From: Phytoactinopolyspora limicola
GTDB lineage: Bacteria > Actinomycetota > Actinomycetes > Jiangellales > Jiangellaceae
DNA length: 64,000 nucleotides
Assembly (NCBI RefSeq): GCF_011320225.1
Contig: NZ_JAAOEN010000007.1
Coordinates: 62,001 to 126,000 of the forward strand
Reading direction: 5' to 3'
In this document: in pieces, positions 9,166-16,993 of the stretch
Numbering within the stretch: position 1 is the stretch's first letter
How the letters are laid out: the number at the start of each line of letters is the position of its first letter
The notes under the pieces: generated by a model
What the model was told of the DNA's origin: nothing
Seen by the model: the letters and a program-made list of their open reading frames with translations, nothing else
Databases searched by the model: none
Made by a program: the position numbers and the translations under genes

Positions 9166-11961
9166 TCAGCCGGAGGCAGGGCGCTCCATGCTGTTGATCC
9201 TGGCGCGAACCTTCGCGGACGGGTGTTTGCGGAGGTTATGAAGGATACCGCTGAACGTTGATGTTGGGGCTTCCAATCTACTCAGTGTCGAGGCTATCCC
9301 GAGTGCGACGCGCGTACCTGTGTCCTGCATGCAATGCTGAAGTCCTTCGACGGCAAGATTGCTGCGCTGTCCTGTTGCCACTAATTCGGCGAGGATGGCA
9401 GCTGCCGGGCCCCGAACTTCGGGATATGGATCTTGGAGCAGCCCGACCAGGATCGCGGCCGCCTCAGGCCCGGGAATGCGTCGTAGGAGATGGGGTACCC
9501 ATGATCGATCGGACGTGTCACCGGACAGCAGGGAGACAACTGCAGGCCCGATCGTTTGCTCGTCAAATGCGCCCAGTACCAGCGCGAGCTCCCATGCTGG
9601 GCCTCGGCTTCCGGCCGAGTTGCCAAATGGTGAGATCACGCCTGATTCGTTGGATGCTGAGGTAGCTGCTATCGATGCGAGCCGCGGCCGGATTTGCGCT
9701 GCGATCTCCTCCGCGTGATGTGCCAGGATCCACATCGGTTGGCGCTTGTCTGCGCTGGCCACATCCGGGTGAGCGAGAAGGTTGAGCAATGGCTCCCAAT
9801 CAGCGACGTCCGGGTAGGTGACATTCAGTAGCGCCAATCCTGCCCCGGCATCGATCATGCCAAGTTCGTAAGAGTGCTTCTCTGCCGAGCTGATTCGCCG
9901 ATTTACTCGTGATGCCATCTCAGTCACTAGGTTCGCTGCGGCATCTGCCCGCAGAACACCGAGATCGGCAATCTCAGTAAGAGCGTGCCACGAGCCTTGC
10001 TGTGCCTCCACCATCAAGACTTGCCGCGCAGCGGCGTCGTGTCGTGCAGCTATACCGAGGAGAGGCCGTCGAAGCTCATCGTGGTGAATTGGGGCCTTCT
10101 GCCCTGCCAGGACAGCCGTGGACCCATTCCATGCGTCGTCGGGCAGTGCCCCAACGACCCTGGCCCAGGATGTAGCACACGACTGATCTTGACCTGACAG
10201 TGCAACCAGGAATTCGACCACGGCCGATCTAGCAGCCGGCGAAGCCGCGAGAACGATGCCGGCAAGGGTGTCGATGAGCTTGAGCTCCACTCTGTAGGTC
10301 GGACTCGTTCGCTCCACGAAGGACTCGGGGGTCTTCAACGTCGCCATGACCCAATCGATGGACCGGTCCGCAGCGGCCTCATCAAGTACGTCCCCGCCAT
10401 GACCAAGCAGTGCGAGATTGGTGGGAGCCGTGGTCCGTGTTGATCTCTCAAGATCGATGTCGGATGCGGCGGCGGTGACCGCCGCGGCGGGCCCGTCCGC
10501 GACGATGCGCGTCACGGCGCGGGCAAGCGCCTTGGCGTCTCCGGCCCATCGGAGCACATCGAGCCCTTCACGAAAGTATTCCGGATCGCTGTCACGATCC
10601 AGCCCTTGAAGGATGTACTTCCCCAGCAAGCCAGACGAATCCCGCCACCCACCATGATCACCGAGATAGCTAGCGAGCACTGAGGCACTCAGGAGGTTGT
10701 TCCGCGCGTCGTCCCCACCGATCAGTGAGATGCTCGAATCCCGTGACCACGCCGTGAACGCACGATCTGCCTGTGCCCCTAACCCCCACGCCAACTTCTG
10801 GGTGCGCCACCAGTTTGCAGCTGTGTCCATGCCCGTGATGACGTCGGCGACGTCCTTTGTCCGCCAGGCAGAGACATTGAACAGCAGCACCGCGGCCGCG
10901 CCCGCGATGGCCGAAGCGGTCACATCTTCGGGGTGAGTTACGCGGATCTGTTGAATATCGATCGCTGTCGCGCGGGCATCATCGACACGGCCAATCTCCG
11001 CGCATGCCCGGGCGTGTTGGAGTCTGAGCCAGGCGTAATCCACCGGGCTCGCCTCATCAAGGGCGAGAGTCGCTTCCAAGACCATCAAGGCGTAATCGGC
11101 GTCACCCTCTTCCAAGAGTCCCTCGACCGCAACCACGGTGGCCGCCGCCCGCGTCGCCGCATCCGGCGCCTCATCAATCAGCGGCAGCAGCAGATCCTTG
11201 TCACCACTGACCAGGCGCCGATACAGCCGGCCCACCAATCGCCAAGCCCAGGACCTCGAGTCTGCCGCCTCGTCGAGTGACGGCACGTCGTCGTCATCTT
11301 CGATGATCTCCCTCAAAGCGCGCACACGCGCCAATACCAGCATTGCGATCGCCTGCTCCACAACGAGTCCTTTTCGCCGCCCAGCATTGGGATGTGGAGC
11401 CACAAGCCTGGGCACGATTAGCGCGTATCGCAGCAGATCACGCGGCAGCACCGACTCAGAACCTGTCCATGCACTGCCCTCTAGAGCTACCACAGGACGA
11501 GCTGTAGCGGCCACAGCCAGCAGGGCGTGACGATTGCTCTCATCTACCGTGTTTTCCACCGGCACAAGGACCTTTGCGCCCTTGCCAGTACGAGTCACCG
11601 CGTCTTCGGTCACATGCTGCCAATATGACGTTCGCGATTCAAGATCGTGCAGCACGATAAGATGCGGCAATGCGTGCGAGAGCCAGGCGTCGATGTGCTT
11701 ACTGTCGCTGTCGCGAAACCACCATCCGCGTAAACGCTCAGACTCGTATGCGGGCTCGTTAAAGTAGGTCGCACCTGCTTTCACCTGGGCACCCACAACA
11801 AGCCCGAGGTCAAACAAACGTTCATCCCGAACCGCGAGGAATAGGTCAGTACCGAGGTCGTGCCGATCATTCGCGGCCGACCCCCACCCGAGTCGCACGA
11901 AGGCTGCGGATACCTCGTCCATCCCAGCCCCGCCGACTTGGCTCTGGTTCGTCGCGCGCAT
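9166..11961 (-). CDS. DUF4365 nuclease-like protein with HEAT/TPR-like repeats
   Basis: About 931 residues from the ATG at 11961 (MRATNQSQVGG); an in-frame ATG at 12045 would add 28 residues. The N-terminal ~170 residues match the DUF4365 pattern: NQSQVG...AAFVRLGW, then HDLGTDLFLAV, then GAQVKAG, and an LPHLIVLHD segment. D and QVK are spaced as in PD-(D/E)XK nuclease folds. The remaining ~750 residues are helical repeats, TPR-like in the middle and HEAT-like near the C-terminus (LVGLLQDPYPEVRGPAAAILAEL). A nuclease fused to a repeat sensor is typical of antiphage proteins, but this role is inferred. Confidence 0.7.
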   Translation of the reverse strand: MRATNQSQVGGAGMDEVSAAFVRLGWGSAANDRHDLGTDLFLAVRDERLFDLGLVVGAQVKAGATYFNEPAYESERLRGWWFRDSDSKHIDAWLSHALPHLIVLHDLESRTSYWQHVTEDAVTRTGKGAKVLVPVENTVDESNRHALLAVAATARPVVALEGSAWTGSESVLPRDLLRYALIVPRLVAPHPNAGRRKGLVVEQAIAMLVLARVRALREIIEDDDDVPSLDEAADSRSWAWRLVGRLYRRLVSGDKDLLLPLIDEAPDAATRAAATVVAVEGLLEEGDADYALMVLEATLALDEASPVDYAWLRLQHARACAEIGRVDDARATAIDIQQIRVTHPEDVTASAIAGAAAVLLFNVSAWRTKDVADVITGMDTAANWWRTQKLAWGLGAQADRAFTAWSRDSSISLIGGDDARNNLLSASVLASYLGDHGGWRDSSGLLGKYILQGLDRDSDPEYFREGLDVLRWAGDAKALARAVTRIVADGPAAAVTAAASDIDLERSTRTTAPTNLALLGHGGDVLDEAAADRSIDWVMATLKTPESFVERTSPTYRVELKLIDTLAGIVLAASPAARSAVVEFLVALSGQDQSCATSWARVVGALPDDAWNGSTAVLAGQKAPIHHDELRRPLLGIAARHDAAARQVLMVEAQQGSWHALTEIADLGVLRADAAANLVTEMASRVNRRISSAEKHSYELGMIDAGAGLALLNVTYPDVADWEPLLNLLAHPDVASADKRQPMWILAHHAEEIAAQIRPRLASIAATSASNESGVISPFGNSAGSRGPAWELALVLGAFDEQTIGPAVVSLLSGDTSDRSWVPHLLRRIPGPEAAAILVGLLQDPYPEVRGPAAAILAELVATGQRSNLAVEGLQHCMQDTGTRVALGIASTLSRLEAPTSTFSGILHNLRKHPSAKVRARINSMERPASG

Positions 11962-12282
11962 ACGGGCAGTCAACCCAACCCGAGCTGCGAAGTCCAGAAC
12001 AACGCTCGGCAGAACGAGACGACGACCTCCGAGAAGCGTTTCCATCCATTATGGACGTGGAATGTCTCATTCAATGCGGCATCACCTTCTGTACCGCTCG
12101 GCCACATGAAGCCGACAGACCTCGGAATAGCCGCGGCACGGTCGGACGGCGCCGTCACGCGCCAGGCCCGGCTAGCCCAGAGGATGTGGACGATGCTGGT
12201 CTCGCCAGCCTCGGTTGAGCGTTGCCCAGGTCGGCTATGCTCGCATATCGGAGTCCATTGGCGGCGGGGTTGGTGTGGCGGC

Positions 12283-13431
12283 ATGGTCACGGTGGCGTCG
12301 TACAACCTGGAGAACCTGTTCGCGCGGCCGAAGGCGTTCGATCCGCTTGACTGGTCGGCCGGCGAACCCATCTTGCAGGCCTATGGCGAGTTCAACTCGC
12401 TGATCACCGACGACACCTACACCGGCGCCGACCGGGACCGGATGCGCGAGCTGCTGCTCGAGGTTGGCGTGTATTACCGCAACACCCACGGCGCGATCCG
12501 CCGCCGCCCCAGCCCGACACCAGCGTGAGCGTGGCTGCGGAAGAACCGCGGCGATTTCGACCGCCAACCCCGCGATCCCACCGACGACGTCGAGATCACC
12601 GCGACCGGACGCGGGGATTGGATCGGTTGGCTGGAGTTGGCCACCGAACCCACCGATGAGATCGGCACCCGCATGACCGCCCGCGTCATCGATGATGTCG
12701 ATGCCGACATCATCGCCGTCGTCGAAGCCGAAGACCGCCCGTCACTGGTCCGGTTCAACCACGACATGCTCGACCGGCACTACCGCCACGTGATGCTCGT
12801 CGACGGCAACGACGAACGCGGCATCGACGTCGGCATCATGACCAAACCCGGCTACCCCATCGGCACCATCCGCTCCCACGTCGACACCGAAGACCACGTC
12901 GGCACCATCTTCAGCCGCGACTGCCCCCAATATGAGGTCACCACCCCCACCGGGGTGGCGCTGCATGTGCTGGTCAACCACTTCAAGTCCCAGTTCGGCG
13001 GCGGCGACAACAAACGCCGACGCCAGGCCGACGCCGTCCGTGACATCGTCGACGACCTTGTCGCCGACGATCAACACGTCATCGTGCTGGGCGACCTCAA
13101 CGAAGGCCAACCCTCCCTCGACGAACCACCCGTCAACCTGCGGGCCATGTTCGACGACGATGGGCCGCTGGTGTCCTGCTACGACCTCGACGGCTTCGAT
13201 GCCGGGGAGCGGCCCGGCACGTTCGACACCTGCAGTATCCGCAACCGGCTCGACTACATCCTCATCTCCCACAGTCTCGTACCGGCGTTCACCGGCGGCA
13301 CCGTGTTCCGCAGAGGCCTATGGGGAACCCGCAAGACCCGCCCCACCGCCTGGGATACCTACTCCGACATGACCGCCAACATCCACCAAGCCTCAGACCA
13401 CGCCGCCGTCACCGTCAACCTCGACCTATGA
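12283..13431 (+). pseudogene. Endonuclease/exonuclease/phosphatase protein with in-frame TGA
   Basis: A member of the endonuclease/exonuclease/phosphatase family (DNase I-like fold). The frame starts at the ATG 12283 with VASYNLENLF, the typical first motif. It continues with DADIIAVVEAED, VLGDLNEGQ and RLDYILIS, and ends with SDHAAVTVNL. A single TGA at 12526-12528 interrupts it, although the frame on both sides is the same. The context PTPA-stop-AWLRKNRGDFD suggests a Trp codon TGG changed to TGA. The downstream piece from 12637 alone would lack the first catalytic Asn/Glu strand. It is most simply a recent pseudogene, or a base-call error. Confidence 0.75.
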
Positions 13432-13621
13432 GCACATGTGTCCTTGCCGGAGCTGCCGGGCACCGGCCCAGACGACAGCGCCCTCGCGTTCGGAACCGGC
13501 GATGGGCTAACGGTCGAGCAACTTCAACCGGTTCCGGCAACGACGACAAGCCGGCGACCGGACACCGCCACGCCCGTCCCACCGCGCCACCGCCCGAACC
13601 GGCTCCCCCGTTGCCGTCTTC

Positions 13622-13951
13622 TCAACGCGCACAGTGGCCAGTGACACACAACGCCGGGGCCCACCCATCCAGCGTCATCGGCCCGGGCGCGGCGGCATGA
13701 TCACGCTCACCTATTCCGCGGTCGACCGCGCCGACACCGGGATGCGGCAGCGTATCCAGTAACTCAACCGCGACCGGGTCGAACTGGACCCGTTCCAGCG
13801 CGCTGATCAACTCGCGTCCGTAAGCCTTGTCTTTCTCGGTCAGGTGACGGCGCAGGTGGATGATTCCGGGCATCGGGTCGTCAAGGTCGATCGCGACGGT
13901 GTAGCGGCACATCGCGAACGGGCACCGTGCGACCGTCTGAGGCGTGTCCAC
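13622..13951 (-). CDS. C2H2-like small protein of GntR module, copy 1
   Basis: 109 residues from the GTG at 13951. The N-terminus has CPFAMC followed about 20 residues later by HLRRHLTEK, a possible Cys2His2-type zinc site. A homologue sits at 60807-61235, and the two share about 95 residues up to MTLDGWAPALCV, after which the C-termini differ. Each copy is followed upstream by a GntR-type regulator and a ~90-residue protein on the same strand. A LexA-like box lies 11 bp before the start. Function unknown; a regulatory or DNA-binding role is inferred. Confidence 0.65.
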   Translation of the reverse strand: MDTPQTVARCPFAMCRYTVAIDLDDPMPGIIHLRRHLTEKDKAYGRELISALERVQFDPVAVELLDTLPHPGVGAVDRGIGERDHAAAPGPMTLDGWAPALCVTGHCAR

Positions 13952-13961
13952 ACGTCTATAG

Positions 13962-13977
13962 TCGAACCTTTGTTCGC
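13962..13977 (-). promoter_or_regulatory. LexA-like SOS box
   Basis: The site TCGAAC-N4-GTTCGC differs at one position from the actinobacterial LexA consensus TCGAAC-N4-GTTCGA. It stands immediately upstream of the GTG at 13951, where a repressor would block transcription. A related site (61246) precedes the paralogous gene. Confidence 0.5.
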
Positions 13978-14060
13978 TCTTGTCACGTTGATCTCTGCCA
14001 TCCACCCCAGGGAACCACACGTCCACAGCCTGAGCCAGCCGACCCGTCCGCCCGGCCGGG

Positions 14061-14333
14061 CTAGGCGTAGCGACGCTTCGCGTCGATCAGCAGACCCCCG
14101 AGCCGTTCTGCCATCTCCCAGGACAGCACGGCTCGGCTGTACGGGGAGAACTGGCGAGCAGCCAGCGTCAACACGCAGTACGGCCACTTGGCTTCGGCTT
14201 CGGCGGTCACCGCCACGGCGAACACCGCAGCATTGCGGGCGAGCATGATCTCTCCCACGTGAGCGATGTGCAGGCCGCTGTGGCTGGGCTGCTCGGAGAA
14301 GTCACACCAGCGCAGGCAACTGAGTTCATGCAT
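14061..14333 (-). CDS. Conserved small protein of GntR module, copy 1
   Basis: 90 residues from the ATG at 14333. The sequence CLRWCDFSEQPSHSGLHIAHVGEI has two Cys and two or three His that could bind zinc. The middle (AVFAVAVTAEAEAKWPYCVLTLAARQFSPY) reads as a beta-rich core, and the end is helical. The homologue at 61503-61787 is very similar over its whole length. The start overlaps the end of the GntR remnant, so the two were translationally linked. Function unknown. Confidence 0.7.
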   Translation of the reverse strand: MHELSCLRWCDFSEQPSHSGLHIAHVGEIMLARNAAVFAVAVTAEAEAKWPYCVLTLAARQFSPYSRAVLSWEMAERLGGLLIDAKRRYA

Positions 14334-14517
14334 CCTGATCACCACCCGGACGACGAGTCACGAAGGTCCCCTTGGCCGGCAACGTGACCACGAGATCGCG
14401 CTGCCGCAGCTCCTCCGTGGCCCGGCGCACCGTACCGATCGACACGCCCAGCATCGCCGCCAGGCTCTGCTCCCCCGGCAGCATCGCTCGAGGCTCAAGG
14501 TTCCTGGCTTCGACCAC
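14326..14517 (-). pseudogene. GntR-family regulator, truncated copy
   Basis: 63 residues from the GTG at 14517, covering the C-terminal half of a GntR winged helix (LPGEQSLAAMLGVSIGTVRRATEELRQRDLV...AKGTFV). Codons upstream still encode sequence like the start of the intact paralogue (ERAWLYSLAAVVEARN). However, no start codon is found in frame before a TGA near 14607, so the first helix cannot be made from a normal start. The intact version is at 61787-62050. Probably inactive, or a shortened regulator. Confidence 0.6.
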
Positions 14518-14698
14518 AGCCGCGAGGCTGTAGAGCCAGGCCCGCTCGGCTTCACAATTGATCGCGGCGCTAGGAGCTGGACGAGCCTGACCGCCTATGA
14601 CACGTCACCCTGAATGCCTGACCGAATGGTTGCGCCAGGCAGTTGGCCGTCTGATGAAGCAAGAACGTCAGCCTGCAGAAAGAACAGTACGAATGCTG

Positions 14699-14735
14699 CT
14701 AACGGTAGCGTTAGGTCTGTGCTAACGGTAGTGTC
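14699..14735 (+). promoter_or_regulatory. Tandem operator-like repeats before the ATPase gene
   Basis: CTAACG-GTAG-CGTTAG at 14699-14714 is a perfect inverted repeat. A second, imperfect copy (GCTAACGGTAGTGTC) follows at 14721-14735, and the ATG of the next gene is at 14741. The spacing suggests a dimeric repressor, TetR-like in site type, covering the promoter. Confidence 0.5.
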
Positions 14736-14740
14736 GGCCC

Positions 14741-16010
14741 ATGGCTCGGTATCAGCGGCGGCTCCTGGACACCGAACTCGACGAGCTCCTACCGGCGCTC
14801 GCGGCGGTGGCGATCGAAGGCCCGAAAGGGGTCGGCAAGACTGCCACCGCGCAGCGCCGCGCAGACATCACGTTCGAACTCGACGACGCCGAACAGCAAC
14901 GCCTACTCGCCGCCGACCCCGCCCGCATCAACCGCGCCACGGGTACCGTCCTCATCGACGAATGGCAACGCTACCCCGCCATCTGGGACGACATACGCCG
15001 CAGCGTCGACCAGAACCCACGACCCGGCCGGTTCATCCTGACCGGCAGCGCAGCACCCGTCGTCACCCCCGTGCACTCCGGCGCCGGACGCATCGTCCAA
15101 CTGCGGATGCGACCAATGAGCCTGGCCGAACGCGGCCTCGACACCCCAACCGTCAGCCTCACCGCCCTGCTCGCCGGCACACGGCCCCAGATCGAGGGTG
15201 AAGCGTCGATGGACCTGCCCGCCTACGTCGAAGAAATCCTGCGCTCCGGATTCCCCGGCATCCGCCACCTGCCGCCACGCGCCAGACGCGCACAACTCGA
15301 CGGATACCTCGCCCGCATCGTCGAACGCGACTTCCACGACCAGGGATACCAAGTCCGCAAGCCCGCCACACTTCGAGCGTGGCTGCAGGCCTATGCTGCG
15401 GCAACCGCCACGACCACGGCTTACAACGCAATCCTGGACGCCGCCAACCCCCGGCGAATCGGACAAACCCGCAAAGACCACCACCATCGCCTACCGCGAC
15501 GTGCTCACCCAGCTATGGCTGCTCGACCCGATACCCGGATGGCTGCCCGTCGATAACCCGTTCGCGCGACTCGCCCAAGCACCCAAACACCACCTCGCCG
15601 ACCCCGCGCTCGCCGCGCGCCTGCTCAACCTCGACGCCGCCACCCTGCTCGCGGACTCACCGCAGCGACGACCCCACGGGCGAGCCATGATCGGCCAGCT
15701 CTTCGAATCACTCGTCGCGCTTAGCCTACGCGCCTACGCCCAAACCATCGAAGCCGACATCGCCCACCTACGCACCCGCAACGCCGACCACGAAATCGAC
15801 TTCATCATCACCGGACCCGGCGGGCGCATCGTGGCCCTGGAAGTGAAACTCGCCCGCACCGTCGACGACAACGACGTCACCCACCTGCACTGGCTCCACA
15901 ACAAGGTCGGCGACACACTCGCCGACGCCGCCATCATCACCACCGGACCCTACGCCTACCGCAGACCCGACGGCATCGCCGTCATACCCGCCACACTCCT
16001 CGGCCCCTGA
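14741..16010 (+). pseudogene. DUF4143-type ATPase, frameshifted
   Basis: The frame from 14741 encodes the AAA_14 domain with Walker A GPKGVGKT (residues ~28-35) and VLIDEWQ. Past about 15445 the homology moves to another frame, which ends at 16010 and holds the DUF4143 end (IGQLFESLVALSL, then HEIDFIITGPGG, then IVALEVKLA). The switch falls at a run of five C (about 15449), where one extra base explains it. The two pieces add up to about 420 residues, normal for the family. Either a recent pseudogene or a sequencing slip in the C run. Confidence 0.75.
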
Positions 16011-16312
16011 CCCGAAGTTGCCTCATCGCTATAACCAACGAATCAGCCGACCTGCGCCACACCACATCAAACACGAGGCGATACTTGATCGCCGAAAAAC
16101 CAAACCTTAGCCGCTCCAATTATGATTCACTATTTAAATTCATAGGATTGCGGACGCTATTTTACTAACCGCCCTCAATGGCCAATGAATTGTTAAACGG
16201 AAAAGCATTGGCGCCAGATTTCGGAGACTTGCGAATTCGCCGATTCATGCGCTATTCTCTATATCTAGGGCAATAAATTGCCCCACTTCACCTACAGAAG
16301 GGAATAGTAAGC
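16011..16312. promoter_or_regulatory. AT-rich leader with palindromic operator
   Basis: About 300 bp of clearly lower GC than the surroundings, with no gene. A perfect inverted repeat GGGCAAT-AA-ATTGCCC lies at 16268-16283, about 30 bp before the small gene at 16313, in operator position. Stretches such as ACTATTTAAATTC (about 16128) could serve as promoter. The composition suggests foreign DNA or a nucleoid-silenced promoter. Confidence 0.5.
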
Positions 16313-16435
16313 ATGACCCAATACAATGCGATCTACGACTGGGGGCACCGGACGGCTTGTTTCGGAATTATAGTGGCGGCAGTCTTCATACTTATCGTTG
16401 TAATACTCGCCTTCATTGCCGGCCTACTGGTCTAG
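16313..16435 (+). CDS. 40-residue single-span membrane peptide
   Basis: ATG at 16313, TAG ending at 16435, with AAGGGA about 9 bases upstream. The predicted peptide begins MTQYNAIYDWGHRTACFG and continues with one hydrophobic stretch (IIVAAVFILIVVILAFIAGLLV) to the end. It is therefore a small membrane peptide with a short hydrophilic N-terminus. It has its own operator-like palindrome upstream and a terminator hairpin downstream, which supports a real transcription unit. It could be a toxin-like or regulatory peptide; nothing identifies it. Confidence 0.6.
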   Translation: MTQYNAIYDWGHRTACFGIIVAAVFILIVVILAFIAGLLV

Positions 16436-16451
16436 GTGTTTCAATCCGTCT

Positions 16452-16482
16452 GCACGCTCCTGTCCGCCAGGAAGGAGCGTGC
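16452..16482 (+). terminator. Hairpin after the small peptide gene
   Basis: A perfect 10-bp stem, GCACGCTCCT at 16452-16461 with AGGAGCGTGC at 16473-16482, lies 17 bp after the stop. A modestly T-rich tail follows (TTGGACGTTTGTT). Confidence 0.6.
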
Positions 16483-16672
16483 TTGGACGTTTGTTCGCGC
16501 GGAGCGGGGATCCGTTAGCTATTGCGCAGGGCAAGACCGGCGAAACGGCCAGGACGAGCCTCAGAGGGCCACCAATGCGCGGACGACTAATTGCTACGCC
16601 TTGGCGTGGCTGGATCTAGCGCTCCGCTGGTTCCCCCAAGCCTCTGCCGAGAGGCCATTTGACCGTTCGTGA

Positions 16673-16897
16673 TCACGTGGCCGCGGACTCGGTATCTAGG
16701 ATGCCCAATGTGTCGATAATGTCGGAGCGGCGGGCTCGATAGCTACTGCCAATCTTGATCAAGGGCACGGGGAACTCTCCGGCGCGTGCTAGCTCGTGAG
16801 TCTTCGGTTGCCCAAGTCCGACGGCCCTCCCGGCGTCCACCAAAGGCACGGCGGCTGGAAGAGTTCTGAACTCGTCAACAGTCAACGCAGCTGCCAT
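16673..16897 (-). CDS. Excisionase-like HTH protein
   Basis: 74 residues from the ATG at 16897 (MAAALTVDEFRTLP), with GAGGAG about 9 bases upstream. The open frame continues upstream, but that part has no start signal. The sequence VDAGRAVGLGQPKTHELARAGEFPVPLIKIGSSYRARRSDI is a MerR-like winged helix of the kind used by excisionases and plasmid helix-turn-helix proteins. The gene follows the LysM-BTAD regulator with a gap of about 100 bp and could be the end of its operon. Likely controls element excision or local transcription. Confidence 0.7.
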   Translation of the reverse strand: MAAALTVDEFRTLPAAVPLVDAGRAVGLGQPKTHELARAGEFPVPLIKIGSSYRARRSDIIDTLGILDTESAAT

Positions 16898-16993
16898 GAC
16901 CACGCTCCTCAATCCCCAAAGCGTCGCACCCCTGAACCTTCGTGGCGCCCTCGTTACCTGGGAATCCCTTATGCGCGCACATGTCCTCCGCAA

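Noticed and set aside
11962-12045. Longer N-terminus of the DUF4365 protein
   Set aside because: The family pattern starts a few residues after the ATG at 11961; the extension is possible but unsupported.
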